From Larkinella humicola (lineage in GTDB: Bacteria > Bacteroidota > Bacteroidia > Cytophagales > Spirosomataceae), in NCBI RefSeq assembly GCF_008727875.1, contig NZ_VTWS01000005.1:1-64000 (forward strand): a stretch of DNA of 64,000 bases. The letters are read 5' to 3'. The notes beneath the pieces were generated by a model. That model ran no database searches. It was given only the letters and a program-made list of their open reading frames with translations, and was not told the origin of the DNA. This document shows, piece after piece, positions 26,110-34,362 of the stretch. Position numbers and translations under genes: made by a program. Each line of letters opens with the position of its first letter. Position 1 is the stretch's first letter.

Positions 26110-27666
26110 ATGAAAAGGCGACTGTTACTGCTGAGCTTACTGACCTGTTTTTCTCTCGCATCCGTTGCCCAGCAGGATGATAAACCGGATTTAGCGGTGG
26201 TAAAACAAATTCGGGAAGAGGGGCTGACGCGCTCCAAGGTTATGGAAACCGCCTTTTACCTGACGGATGTCAACGGACCGCGCTTGCAGGGACCCGGTTT
26301 TATGAAAGCCGCAAACTGGTCGAAAAACAAACTGGCGGAATGGGGACTGCAAAACGCCAAACTTGAATCCTGGGGCGAGTGGGGAAAAGGCTGGGAGATC
26401 GAGCGCAGCTACATCGCCATGACGGCCCCCTACTATAAAACCATCATCGCCGTGCCGAGAGCCTGGAGCGGGGGGACGGAAAAAATGCAGCAGGCCGAAG
26501 TGCTGTACATCGATGAGTCGGACACGACGGCGCTGGAAGGCTACCGCAACAAGCTCAAAAATAAAGTCATTCTGCTCCACCAGCCATTCGCCATCAGCCC
26601 CTCCTTCAACGCTGATGCCAAACGGTTTACCGAAAGTGATCTGGAAAAAATGGCAAAAGATGAATCGGTCGCCCGCGATTCGTCCTACCGCAGCCTGATT
26701 GCGGCCATGCGAACCCGCAACGCGTTCAACCAGAAAATGCGCAAACTGGCGAAACAGGGCGGTGCGCTGGCCATCCTGAACACCAGCCAGCTCAGCAAAG
26801 ACGGAACCCTGTTTGTCAGTGGCGATTTTGCCAATGCGGCCACCGGCATTGCCCACGACGAGTTGGCCGACCTGACCATTTCGGTGGAAGATTACCTGTC
26901 GCTGAGCCGGATGGCAAAAGCGGGCGTGCCGATCAAACTCGAACTGGATGTCAAAACCAAATTCTATACGACCGACACCAAGGGCTACAACGTCATTGCC
27001 GAAATACCGGGGTCGGACCCCAAGCTGAAAGACGAAGTGGTGATGCTCGGCGCCCACCTCGATTCGTGGCATGCCGCCACGGGCGCGACCGACAATGCTG
27101 CCGGTTGTTCGGTGATGATGGAAGCCGTCCGGATTCTGAAAACACTGGGCCTGAAACCGCGTCGCACGATCCGGATTGCCCTCTGGAGCGGAGAAGAGCA
27201 AGGCTTACACGGTTCCAAAAATTACGTCACAAAACACTTTGTCGATCCGGCTACGAACAAACTCACGAAGGAAGGGGAGCAACTGGCCGCCTACTTCAAC
27301 GTCGACAACGGAACCGGTAAGATCCGGGGAATTTACCTGCAAAACAACACCGCTGCGGGTCCGATTTTTGCCAAATGGCTGGAGCCTTTCCACGATTTGG
27401 GAGCCGCGACCATTGCCCCCAAAAGCAGCGGAGGAACCGACCACGTGTCGTTCGATCGGGTGGGACTAGCCGGTTTTGGGTTTATCCAGGATGGCATCGA
27501 ATACAGCACCCGCACGCACCACACGAACATGGATACCTACGACCACCTGATCGCCGATGACCTGAAACAGGCCTCTACGATTGTCGCATCATTTGTGTAC
27601 AATGCGGCCATGCGCGACCAGAAAATACCGTTAAAGAAACCCGCCCTGGGCGACGCTGGCCGGTAA
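26110..27666 (+). CDS. Secreted M28-family metallopeptidase with PA-domain insert
   Basis: A 518-residue protein with a signal peptide (MKRRLLLLSLLTCFSLASVAQ). It has a PA-like region (about 130-275) and a zinc aminopeptidase domain: GAHLDSWHAATGATDNAAG with His and Asp ligands near 317-330, SGEEQGLHGS with the catalytic Glu-Glu near 359, an Asp ligand in YFNVDNGTG, and a C-terminal RTHHTNMDTYDH with the last His. It likely cleaves N-terminal residues from peptides in the periplasm or outside. An isolated gene, with a TACTTTAG sequence at 26077 as possible -7. Confidence 0.9.
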   Translation: MKRRLLLLSLLTCFSLASVAQQDDKPDLAVVKQIREEGLTRSKVMETAFYLTDVNGPRLQGPGFMKAANWSKNKLAEWGLQNAKLESWGEWGKGWEIERSYIAMTAPYYKTIIAVPRAWSGGTEKMQQAEVLYIDESDTTALEGYRNKLKNKVILLHQPFAISPSFNADAKRFTESDLEKMAKDESVARDSSYRSLIAAMRTRNAFNQKMRKLAKQGGALAILNTSQLSKDGTLFVSGDFANAATGIAHDELADLTISVEDYLSLSRMAKAGVPIKLELDVKTKFYTTDTKGYNVIAEIPGSDPKLKDEVVMLGAHLDSWHAATGATDNAAGCSVMMEAVRILKTLGLKPRRTIRIALWSGEEQGLHGSKNYVTKHFVDPATNKLTKEGEQLAAYFNVDNGTGKIRGIYLQNNTAAGPIFAKWLEPFHDLGAATIAPKSSGGTDHVSFDRVGLAGFGFIQDGIEYSTRTHHTNMDTYDHLIADDLKQASTIVASFVYNAAMRDQKIPLKKPALGDAGR

Positions 27667-27684
27667 TTCTTAAAATCGTTTACC

Positions 27685-27738
27685 CCAACTCCCTAAATGG
27701 GCTTTCAACAAGTCTACAAAAGCCCTTTAGGGAGTTGG
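27685..27738. terminator. Terminator-like palindrome after the M28 peptidase gene
   Basis: CCAACTCCCTAAATGGGCTTT (27685-27705) pairs with AAAGCCCTTTAGGGAGTTGG (27719-27738) with one bulged base. It lies between convergent genes, so it probably ends both transcripts. The A/T edges at the loop side suggest a rho-independent hairpin without a long T-tract. Confidence 0.65.
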
Positions 27739-27745
27739 AGCAACA

Positions 27746-28072
27746 TTACAAACCGATTACGACGCTTTCTACCAACAGAATCAGGAAGGCTGCGGCCGAG
27801 ATGATCAACCCCCACTCTTTGATGCGGGTCAGCAACTGCCGACTCTCTACCTGACTTTGAAAGATCCCAATGAGGTGTTCGGCGATGTCGGCCGTGGCAA
27901 ACAAACTGGCGATCTGAAGCAGATGCCAGGCATAGTCAAAACCGTCGATACATTGTTGCCAAATGAGGGGTTGAACAAAGAAATAGATTAGTAAAATCCA
28001 TTCTTTGATTCCAAACCGGGTTATTTGAAGCTGAACCCGGCCAGCAAGGTGGGTAAAAAGTTGTCTGAACAT
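27746..28072 (-). CDS. Small hypothetical membrane protein
   Basis: A 108-residue ORF with two hydrophobic segments (about 24-42 and 87-107) and a central amphipathic part. No family recognised. It is bounded by the terminator palindrome on one side and by the nucleoside hydrolase gene on the other. Coding potential is plausible from size, position and the lack of overlap with a better frame, but function is unknown. Confidence 0.5.
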   Translation of the reverse strand: MFRQLFTHLAGRVQLQITRFGIKEWILLIYFFVQPLIWQQCIDGFDYAWHLLQIASLFATADIAEHLIGIFQSQVESRQLLTRIKEWGLIISAAAFLILLVESVVIGL

Positions 28073-28186
28073 GTCTGGTCATACGGTTGGGTACATCAAA
28101 TGTAGCAAACATCATGCTATTTTTCCAGACCTGAATCGCAAAAAAATCCAACTCCCTACCACCCGTACCGTCTATTGTCTATCGAA

Positions 28187-29170
28187 TCACTTCTTCCCCG
28201 GCTGGTGCATCATCAGCGTTTCGATTTCTTCGGTTACCCGGGCTACCGGCATTTTTTCGGTCAAATAGTAGTGCGACCCATTCGGGTCATCCTGCCAGGC
28301 ATTGGTACCGCCACGGATCAAAAACCGCCCCCGTTTCAGTCCATAATACGGTTCGACACCCCGAACGGCCACCAGAACCGCCGTCTGATCCCAGCTCATA
28401 CGCCCGTCGTTGTCCTGCTTGGCTTTCGGCATACAGAGTGCAAAAACATCCTTCACCGGACTTTTTAGAGTCGGACTGGCTACCAGACGCGGACCGGTTT
28501 TAATCTCTTTCCCGATCTCGAATCCGCTGAAAATAACCGGCGTGGGCCAATTGGCAAAGGCTTTTTCAGAGGCCACCGAATCTTTGTAAACGTTGAACTC
28601 CCGGCCTTTCGGAAACGCGCCGGCCATCGACACCAACTCCTTTACTTTCTGCTTCACCAGTTCTTTTCCGCCCAGTTTCGAAAACCGATCCGGTTTGGAA
28701 TCCAGCAAATTGGCCATATTGGTCAGAAAACCGACAGTCACGATGGTCACACTACCGTTGGGTTGTTTGGCGAGAAGCTGCCGATACGCCGTCACGGCAT
28801 CGGGCGCGTCGTCACTCGAACGAATGGTGTGCGGATAGGTTGCCACGAGCATTTCGGGCCATTTCTGCCACGCACCATCCACCACACCCGGCCCTTTGGT
28901 GACGCCCGTTGGCAGGTCTGGCCGACCGAAGTAAGTATTCAAGACGTCGATGACGGGCACCACCAGGTCATGTTTATTGGACGCAATAACCGCCAGCGGG
29001 CGGGCTTCTCCCCGATCGGCCAGGGCGTGCAAAACCGCCATCGCACCCACGTCGTCGTAGTCGGGGCCGATGTCGGTATCCAGAATGATGGAAACGGGTG
29101 GTTTGGGGCGGTTTTGGGCGAAAGAAAGGACGGCAAATGCCAGAAAGCAAAGGACTAGGAAGGGTTTCAT
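28187..29170 (-). CDS. Secreted inosine-uridine-preferring nucleoside hydrolase family protein
   Basis: From the ATG at 29170 (MKPFLVLCFLAFAVLSFAQ) the protein has 327 residues, with a signal peptide and then the hallmark ILDTDIGPDYDDVGAM, a variant of the Ca2+-binding DTDxGxDD loop, plus VTVGFLTNMANLL and a C-terminal aspartate region (SWDQTAVL). The family hydrolyses N-glycosidic bonds of ribonucleosides. Periplasmic location is implied by the signal. The open frame runs to 29224 but the earlier start gives no signal. Confidence 0.88.
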   Translation of the reverse strand: MKPFLVLCFLAFAVLSFAQNRPKPPVSIILDTDIGPDYDDVGAMAVLHALADRGEARPLAVIASNKHDLVVPVIDVLNTYFGRPDLPTGVTKGPGVVDGAWQKWPEMLVATYPHTIRSSDDAPDAVTAYRQLLAKQPNGSVTIVTVGFLTNMANLLDSKPDRFSKLGGKELVKQKVKELVSMAGAFPKGREFNVYKDSVASEKAFANWPTPVIFSGFEIGKEIKTGPRLVASPTLKSPVKDVFALCMPKAKQDNDGRMSWDQTAVLVAVRGVEPYYGLKRGRFLIRGGTNAWQDDPNGSHYYLTEKMPVARVTEEIETLMMHQPGKK

Positions 29171-29201
29171 GGAAACAGGGTTTAGGGGCCAATTTCCGAA
29201 A

Positions 29202-30305
29202 TTACACCCACAACCCCTCCCCACGCACGAAGTTTTTGCGAAGGGATTCCAGTTCCGCTTCGGAAGTCGTCAGAATTCCCGCCCTTTGCAACTGCCGCAG
29301 CCGGTTTCGCTCCAGCGACGACAGATGACCGTCGATGAGAATGGTGAAAATAAAAAGCCGTTCCAGTCCGTGCCGAACGGCATCGGGGCACGTCGCCAGT
29401 TGTTCGGGGAATACTTCGGTTTTAGCCCCCTTTTCCAGATCGGCATCGATGGAAAACCGGGACACAAGAGCTTCCCGGAGCAACAGATGGGCGTAGTTGT
29501 CGGGCCGGGCAGAAACCGCTGCGAATTGCAAAACGCTGGGGAGCAGTTGCCGAAAGGCGGGTTCACGGCCAAACTCCTCTACGAGTTCGTTGGTAAACTG
29601 CCGGATGGTCAACGGTGCCATCACCCGGAGCTGAGCCTGTTGCAGAATGCGGTAGGTGGCCCAGCTAATCCCGATGGCCGCAACCAGGGTGCTGGTTGAA
29701 ATGGTCATGATGGGCGTAATGGCCCGTTCACTGCTTAACCGCAGAACCCATTGCACCAACCCGTTGCAGGCAAAGGCCAGTAACAAAACCGTTATCAAAT
29801 ACCCGGACAGCGTCCACGGCAGCAGGGGCCGCGGGCTCATCCGAAGCCGAAACAGGCCCCGCGGAGGACTGTTCTCGGCCAGTTGGTTGATGTGGCGGGT
29901 AAATGACAGATCATGAAAACGTGGAAACTGACACGTCATTTCAATCAGACGGACCGCCCCGGTGTAGACCAGCAGCAAGGCATGCAGAACCAGGTAAAGT
30001 ACCAAAACCGCAAACAGAACGCTGACCAGAGGCCAGTCGCCCAGGGCGGTATGGGTCTTTGCAAACCAACTCGCCCAGAGCGTGTGGGGCAAATAAACGA
30101 TCCAGATACCGAACACCACCAAAGCCGATGATACCAGCATCGTGGCGCCTTTGATCCGGTAGAGGGCGTGGCGCTCCGCGTTGTTGAGCACAAAAGGCTC
30201 ATCGGAGGGATGTTCGGTATGCATGGCACGGGCCAGATAACGAAGTGTTGTCCGGCCAGCGGTGGCCTGGTCGAAATCGCCAGAGGAATCGGTTGAGTCG
30301 GACAT
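29202..30305 (-). CDS. Hypothetical inner-membrane protein with TerB-like C-terminal region
   Basis: Starting at the ATG at 30305 (MSDSTDSSGDFD) the product has 367 residues with four clear TM helices (about 60-80, 105-130, 195-215, 235-260) and a soluble C-terminal half. The tail contains IDGHLSSLERNRLRQLQ, which vaguely resembles the acidic helix of TerB/DUF533 proteins; this is only a hint. The function is not known. It lies between the nucleoside hydrolase and the Gfo/Idh/MocA gene on the same strand. Confidence 0.6.
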   Translation of the reverse strand: MSDSTDSSGDFDQATAGRTTLRYLARAMHTEHPSDEPFVLNNAERHALYRIKGATMLVSSALVVFGIWIVYLPHTLWASWFAKTHTALGDWPLVSVLFAVLVLYLVLHALLLVYTGAVRLIEMTCQFPRFHDLSFTRHINQLAENSPPRGLFRLRMSPRPLLPWTLSGYLITVLLLAFACNGLVQWVLRLSSERAITPIMTISTSTLVAAIGISWATYRILQQAQLRVMAPLTIRQFTNELVEEFGREPAFRQLLPSVLQFAAVSARPDNYAHLLLREALVSRFSIDADLEKGAKTEVFPEQLATCPDAVRHGLERLFIFTILIDGHLSSLERNRLRQLQRAGILTTSEAELESLRKNFVRGEGLWV

Positions 30306-30370
30306 GAATAGTAACAGCTTACTTCTACTATAACCGGATTCAGGGGTAAGCTGTTTGCATACCCACGGAC

Positions 30371-31669
30371 TTACACCGGATATTTCCACTCACCCCGGTA
30401 TTCGCGGCTCAGCAGTTTATTGGCTTCGGCATCGCCTTTGATCACTTCTTTTTCCCCATCCCATTCCACACTACGGCCCAGTTTATACGACAGCATCCCC
30501 AGCAGAGCCATGTTGGTGGACCGGTGGCCGATTTCAATGTCGCAGGTTGGCAGGCTCTTCGTCTTGATGGCTTTCAGAAAATCGTCCCAGAGCTGGGCAA
30601 TGTTCTGGTCATCCGGTTTGTTCAGTTGCGCATCCTGGTGAATCACCGCTTTTTTCGAATCCGCCGGGTAGAACGTCCAGCCGTCCATCCAACCCATGTG
30701 AAACGTGCCTTCGGTTCCGTAAAAATAGACGCCTACGGCCTGCTGCGGGTGCGTTTTTTCGGCATTGTTCCCGGCAAAGGTCCGGTGTTCCCAAACCGCC
30801 GTAAAATCTTCGAACTCAAAACTGGTCACCTGGTGGTCGGGAGCGTCGGTATTATCCTGTTTAATAGCCCGTCCGCCGGTCGAAAAAACCTTTTTCGGGT
30901 ATTTCTCTTCCGTCCACCACAAAATCTGGTCCATCCAGTGAATGCCCCAGTCGCCCAGCGTCCCGTTGGCGTAATCCAGGTAATTGCGGAAACCGCGCGG
31001 GTGCATCGTGCGGTTGTAGGCCCGCAACGGAGCCGGACCGCACCAGAAATTCCAGTCCAGTTCTTTGGGCGCTTCCTCGTCGGCAACTTTCTGCCCCGCC
31101 CCACCGGCGTAATGCACGAAGGCACGCGCCATGCCAATTTTACCGGCTTTCCCCGATTTCAGGAATTCCATCCCGGAAACATTGTGCGGAGAAACCCGCC
31201 GGTGCGTTCCCACCTGGCACACCTTGCCGGTTTGTCGGGCGGTTTTCACCATGGCCCGGCCTTCGTTGATCGTGTGACCAATCGGTTTTTCTACATACAC
31301 GTGTGCGCCCTGTTTCATGGCTTCGATGGCAATGAGCGGGTGCCAGTGGTCGGGTGTGGCCACAATCACGATCTCGGGTTTTTCGCGGGACAGCATTTCC
31401 CGAAAATCCCGGTAGATTTTGGGTTTGTCGCTGGTCAGTTTGGAAAATTCTTCGGCGGTTTTCGTCAATTGCCGTTGGTCCACATCACACAGCGCCACCA
31501 GTTTCGACTGCCCGGACTGCATGGCGCAACGCAGGATGTTGTTGCCCCACCAGCCGGCACCAACCAGGGCCGTGCGGTAGGTCGATTGTTGCGCCAGTGT
31601 GATCAACGGACGAGTGACCACCGCAGCACCGGCAAGGGCCGATGTTTTCAAAAATTCAGAACGATTCAT
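30371..31669 (-). CDS. Gfo/Idh/MocA-family NAD(P)-dependent oxidoreductase, exported
   Basis: From the ATG at 31669 (MNRSEFLKTSALAGAAVV) the protein has 432 residues. The N-terminus resembles a Tat/Sec-type leader of secreted Bacteroidota dehydrogenases. A Rossmann fold with GAGWWGNNI follows, with the EKPIGHT catalytic-lysine motif near residue 120, and a C-terminal alpha/beta domain (DWNFWCGPAPLRAYN...GTLGDWGIHWMDQI). The family acts on sugars and cyclitols. The open frame extends to 31708 without further homology. A plausible TTTG-N20-TAGTTTTC promoter precedes it. Confidence 0.9.
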   Translation of the reverse strand: MNRSEFLKTSALAGAAVVTRPLITLAQQSTYRTALVGAGWWGNNILRCAMQSGQSKLVALCDVDQRQLTKTAEEFSKLTSDKPKIYRDFREMLSREKPEIVIVATPDHWHPLIAIEAMKQGAHVYVEKPIGHTINEGRAMVKTARQTGKVCQVGTHRRVSPHNVSGMEFLKSGKAGKIGMARAFVHYAGGAGQKVADEEAPKELDWNFWCGPAPLRAYNRTMHPRGFRNYLDYANGTLGDWGIHWMDQILWWTEEKYPKKVFSTGGRAIKQDNTDAPDHQVTSFEFEDFTAVWEHRTFAGNNAEKTHPQQAVGVYFYGTEGTFHMGWMDGWTFYPADSKKAVIHQDAQLNKPDDQNIAQLWDDFLKAIKTKSLPTCDIEIGHRSTNMALLGMLSYKLGRSVEWDGEKEVIKGDAEANKLLSREYRGEWKYPV

Positions 31670-31695
31670 AACAATGCAGGGAAGAAATAGTCTTC

Positions 31696-31754
31696 GAAAA
31701 CTACGCAATCTGTGAGGTAATCACAAACTTTCTAACCAAGGGCACGTACCTTTG
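31696..31754. promoter_or_regulatory. Divergent promoter region (oxidoreductase / ubiE)
   Basis: Minus strand: TTTG (31724-31727), 20-nt spacer, TAGTTTTC (31696-31703), driving the Gfo/Idh/MocA gene. Plus strand: TACCTTTG at 31747-31754, an exact -7 element, driving ubiE with a start near 31761; its -33 region is not a clear match. The ubiE leader of about 240 nt is filled by a long palindrome. Confidence 0.5.
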
Positions 31755-31778
31755 TGAAATTTGGTTTTCGTAGTTAGA

Positions 31779-31991
31779 GGGTTGTAAATGGTTGAATGGT
31801 TATAAATGGTTGAATGGCTGTAAATGGTTGAATGGTTATAAATAGCCGGATGGCTTAGGATGACATTTACGACTGCATGGTTAAAGTCACCCAACCATTT
31901 ACAACCATAAAAACCATCTAACCATGAAAACCATTATAACCATAAAAACCATCTTCACCCATCCAACCATACTTAGCCATTTTAGCCATCC
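31779..31991. repeat. Word palindrome in the ubiE 5' leader
   Basis: The left half repeats GTAAATGGTTGAATGGTTA and similar words about five times; the right half repeats AACCATTTACAACCATAAAAACC and AGCCATTTTAGCC-type words. This gives an imperfect stem of over 80 bp directly in front of the ubiE start codon. An in-frame ATG at 31924 lies inside the palindrome and is not a credible start. A regulatory or processing role is possible. Confidence 0.6.
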
Positions 31992-31998
31992 AGCTTTT

Positions 31999-32724
31999 AT
32001 GTCCGTCGTTCCGTATAAAGACAAAAATACCAGCAAGCGTGAGCAGGTCGAAGAGATGTTCGACTCGATTTCGCCGAAATATGACTTGCTCAACCACCTC
32101 CTCAGTGCCGGCATCGACATTGTGTGGCGGAAGAAGGCGATCCGGCTCCTGCAACCCGAGAAACCCAAAATGCTTCTCGACATTGCCACCGGCACGGGTG
32201 ATTTTGCGATCGAAGCCCTGAAACTCAACCCCGACAAGATCATCGGGGTCGATATTTCGGAAGGCATGCTGTCGTTTGGGCGGGAGAAAATCCGCAAACT
32301 CGGGCACGAGGATAAAATCGAACTCCGCTCCGGCGATTCGGAAAGATTACCATTCGCAGACAATGTTTTCGACGCCGTCATCGTTTCGTTTGGTGTACGC
32401 AATTTTGAAAATCTACTCAAAGGGCTGACCGACATGCACCGTGTTACGCGGTCGGGCGGCACCTGCCTGGTACTGGAGTTTTCGAAGCCGCGCAACTTTC
32501 CGTTCAAGCAATTTTTTAGTTTTTACACGAATCGTTTCCTGCCGTTGATTGGCCGGCTGGTGTCGAAAGACGCTTCGGCTTATACGTACCTGCCCGAGTC
32601 GATGCAGGCGTTTCCGGACGGCCCCGATTTTATCCGGGTTCTTGAACAGGCAGGCTTTACGCAAACACGATGGATACCTCTTACATTTGGCATTTGTTCT
32701 ATTTACACCGGAAAAAAAGTATAG
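31999..32724 (+). CDS. ubiE: Demethylmenaquinone/ubiquinone C-methyltransferase (UbiE/MenG)
   Basis: From the ATG at 31999 (MSVVPYKDKNTSKREQV) the protein has 241 residues, the usual length. It shows the UbiE signature FDSISPKYDLLNHLLSAGID, the SAM-binding LDIATGTGDFAIEAL near residues 58-72, and the VTRSGGTCLVLEFSKPRN motif. It methylates the quinone ring in menaquinone synthesis. The upstream in-frame ATG at 31924 is inside a palindrome. The next gene, porT, starts inside this one, a pairing common in Bacteroidota. Confidence 0.93.
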   Translation: MSVVPYKDKNTSKREQVEEMFDSISPKYDLLNHLLSAGIDIVWRKKAIRLLQPEKPKMLLDIATGTGDFAIEALKLNPDKIIGVDISEGMLSFGREKIRKLGHEDKIELRSGDSERLPFADNVFDAVIVSFGVRNFENLLKGLTDMHRVTRSGGTCLVLEFSKPRNFPFKQFFSFYTNRFLPLIGRLVSKDASAYTYLPESMQAFPDGPDFIRVLEQAGFTQTRWIPLTFGICSIYTGKKV

Positions 32725-33410
32725 CCCTCGGTTTGCTGTTGGCGATGCTGAGTCCGAATCTTCAGGCCCAGTCATCGATGAAATACCGCCGGATTCACCT
32801 GGAAGGGTACGACGACAAGACCATCCGGTACGGTTTTCTGTTTGCGGCTCCCGTCACCCGTTTCAACATCAAATACAGCGACGCCTACGTCAGTGCTGAT
32901 TCGGCCCACCAACTTTATTCCCCCAGCAAAGTCGGTTTTCGGGTCGGTTTTGTCATGAACACCATCCTGAGCGAACATTTCGATGTGCGGGTGACGCCCG
33001 CGGTGTCGCTCTATTCCCGCTCGGTCGAATACAAGTATCCGGGTGGAACCGGCAAAAAGGAGGTGCGAGAATCGACCTGGCTGGAGTTTCCGGTTTTGCT
33101 GAAATACAAGTCCAAACGACGGATGAACTCGCGGATGTATGTCGTGGGCGGGGGCTCGCTCGGGATCGAAACCAACGTCCGTCGGCGCGAGGTGGCCGGT
33201 TCGAGCCGATTGCTGACCAAAAACCGGGATCTGACGGTTGAATACGGGATTGGTTTCGAGCAATTTTTCGAATTCTTCAAGTTTGCCCCCGAAATCCGGT
33301 TTTCACACGGGTTGGTCAACCTCTTCGAACCGGTGCAGGGCAATACGGCCAACATCGGCATTCAGAAACTGCGCACCCACACGGTAACGCTGTATCTGAC
33401 CTTCGAATAA
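32670..33410 (+). CDS. porT: PorT-family outer-membrane beta-barrel protein (type IX secretion)
   Basis: A 246-residue protein with a signal peptide (KKSIALGLLLAMLSPNLQAQ) followed by alternating beta strands ending in an aromatic-terminated strand (HTVTLYLTFE), the layout of the PorT/SprT barrel of the Bacteroidota type IX secretion system. The start ATG lies 55 bp inside ubiE in another frame. The position immediately downstream of ubiE strongly supports PorT. It points to T9SS-dependent secretion, in line with a gliding cytophagal organism. Confidence 0.85.
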   Translation: MDTSYIWHLFYLHRKKSIALGLLLAMLSPNLQAQSSMKYRRIHLEGYDDKTIRYGFLFAAPVTRFNIKYSDAYVSADSAHQLYSPSKVGFRVGFVMNTILSEHFDVRVTPAVSLYSRSVEYKYPGGTGKKEVRESTWLEFPVLLKYKSKRRMNSRMYVVGGGSLGIETNVRRREVAGSSRLLTKNRDLTVEYGIGFEQFFEFFKFAPEIRFSHGLVNLFEPVQGNTANIGIQKLRTHTVTLYLTFE

Positions 33411-33509
33411 ACCGGGTGGCGAATGTGTCGACCACTGTCCCGAATGTTGATTCAAAAGTCCTGACGATGAATTGGTTGTAAAATAAGTTGATTTTTTTTA
33501 GTGGAATGC

Positions 33510-33541
33510 TTGCAGAATGCCTTTTAAAGCCACTATATTTG
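33510..33541 (+). promoter_or_regulatory. tRNA-Val promoter
   Basis: TTG at 33510-33512, a 21-nt spacer, and TATATTTG at 33534-33541 match the Bacteroidota -33/-7 pattern. Initiation would be near 33548, about 38 nt before the mature tRNA-Val. Confidence 0.65.
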
Positions 33542-33585
33542 CACTCCCAAACGACGCGAATGAGTCGCTGGGGAAACACAAAAAA

Positions 33586-33660
33586 GGGAGTTTAGCTCAG
33601 CTGGTTCAGAGCATCTGCCTTACAAGCAGAGGGTCGGCGGTTCGAACCCGTCAACTCCCA
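33586..33660 (+). tRNA. tRNA-Val (anticodon TAC)
   Basis: A 75-nt cloverleaf: acceptor GGGAGTT/AACTCCC, D arm GCTC/GAGC, anticodon stem TCTGC/GCAGA with loop CTTACAA (TAC at 33621-33623), variable GGGTC, T arm GGCGG-TTCGAAC-CCGTC with one G-T pair, discriminator A. CCA is not encoded. Its 3' 44 bases are repeated at 49904-49947, which marks this gene as the integration site of the adjacent element. Confidence 0.97.
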
Positions 33661-33661
33661 C
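33617..33661 (+). repeat. attL: 45-bp direct repeat inside tRNA-Val
   Basis: The repeat starts in the anticodon arm (GCCTTACAAGCAGAG...) and ends one base beyond the tRNA. The identical sequence is at 49904-49948. After it, the similarity continues weakly (AAATCAAGCAC is shared). The tRNA gene stays intact because the element supplies its own 3' end. Confidence 0.95.
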
Positions 33662-33670
33662 ATTGAAAAT

Positions 33671-33702
33671 CAAGCACTTACAAATCTTTGTAAGTGCTTT
33701 TT
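33671..33702 (+). terminator. tRNA-Val terminator supplied by the element
   Basis: AAGCACTTACAAA and TTTGTAAGTGCTT flank a short loop, followed by a T6 tract. It differs from the terminator after attR (49967-49996), which should be the original chromosomal one. Confidence 0.85.
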
Positions 33703-33710
33703 TGCTTTTG

Positions 33711-33730
33711 GTTTAAACGATGGTTTAAAC
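33711..33730. promoter_or_regulatory. Left pair of GTTTAAAC sites (probable recombinase arm sites)
   Basis: GTTTAAAC occurs at 33711-33718 and 33723-33730, exactly 12 bp apart, about 50 bp inside attL. The same octamer pair with 12-bp spacing and nearly identical intervening bases occurs at 49767-49786 inside attR. Arm-type binding sites for a tyrosine recombinase are the best explanation. Confidence 0.6.
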
Positions 33731-33807
33731 AAGTTAATATGATATAAGTTTCCAAAGCTACAGGCCGTGGGTTCAAACAGCATTTTTCGTACATCCTCTT
33801 TTGCTGT

Positions 33808-33845
33808 AAGAGAAGTACTTAGCTGAAATGCTAAGTACTTCTCTT
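33808..33845. terminator. Perfect 15-bp hairpin at the left end of the element
   Basis: AAGAGAAGTACTTAG (33808-33822) pairs perfectly with CTAAGTACTTCTCTT (33831-33845) around the 8-nt loop CTGAAATG. No gene lies between attL and this hairpin. It may insulate the cargo operon from tRNA read-through. The remaining 33846-34031 is AT-rich with nothing else recognised. Confidence 0.6.
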
Positions 33846-34031
33846 GTTTAAAATTTGTTTTTGATAAAACGTTTAATAAAGCAAATACTTTCTTAGACCC
33901 GAGTATGGATTAGATTTACAACACCAACTAGCCAATGTATTTTGTTTATCCAAAAAGCATTATAACACCCTTCGTAAAATCTAAAGTTTCAAATTTCTGC
34001 TACTACCAAATTCTGGTTTCAGCTATTCGGC

Positions 34032-34039
34032 TATATTTG
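34032..34039 (+). promoter_or_regulatory. Candidate promoter of the defence-like operon
   Basis: TATATTTG matches the -7 consensus, and ATG of the XRE gene is 30 bp downstream. A second ATATTTG follows 11 bp later (TATATTTGCC / AATATTTGTC), so the XRE protein could bind these direct repeats over the start site. No good TTTG is present at -33. Confidence 0.45.
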
Positions 34040-34068
34040 CCAATATTTGTCAAGACATTTTTTTTATA

Positions 34069-34362
34069 ATGGCAACCCAATTTGGTGAGAAAATCAGAAA
34101 GCTAAGAGTAATGCAAAACCTGCTATTACGACAAGTAGCCACTAAACTGAATGTGGACACCTCCATCATTAGTAAAATGGAAAGAGGAGAACGACCAATC
34201 AAAAAGGAGCAAGTTTCAATCTTGGCTGATATTCTTAAAGCCGACAAAGCAGAATTGTTGACTCTATGGTTGGCAGACCAAGTGATGGATGTAATTAAAG
34301 ACGATCCATTGGCCGATGAAGCACTTAAATCAGTAGCAAAAAACCTTAAGAAATCGAAGTAA
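34069..34362 (+). CDS. XRE-family helix-turn-helix regulator
   Basis: A 97-residue protein with a lambda-repressor-like HTH at residues 6-62 (IRKLRVMQNLLLRQVATKLNVDTSIISKMERGERPI). It is first in the four-gene cassette; its stop overlaps the start of the helicase gene by one base (TAATG), a sign of translational coupling. Small XRE proteins of this kind commonly control restriction genes so that methylation precedes cutting. It probably autoregulates the operon; that role is inferred. Confidence 0.88.
   Translation: MATQFGEKIRKLRVMQNLLLRQVATKLNVDTSIISKMERGERPIKKEQVSILADILKADKAELLTLWLADQVMDVIKDDPLADEALKSVAKNLKKSK

Noticed and set aside
31779-31991. CRISPR array
   Set aside because: Short repeated words, but no regular spacing, no unique spacers and no cas genes; the structure is a palindrome.
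31924-31998. N-terminal extension of UbiE
   Set aside because: The in-frame ATG lies in a palindrome of low-complexity words and the encoded 25 residues are not UbiE-like; the family start matches 31999.
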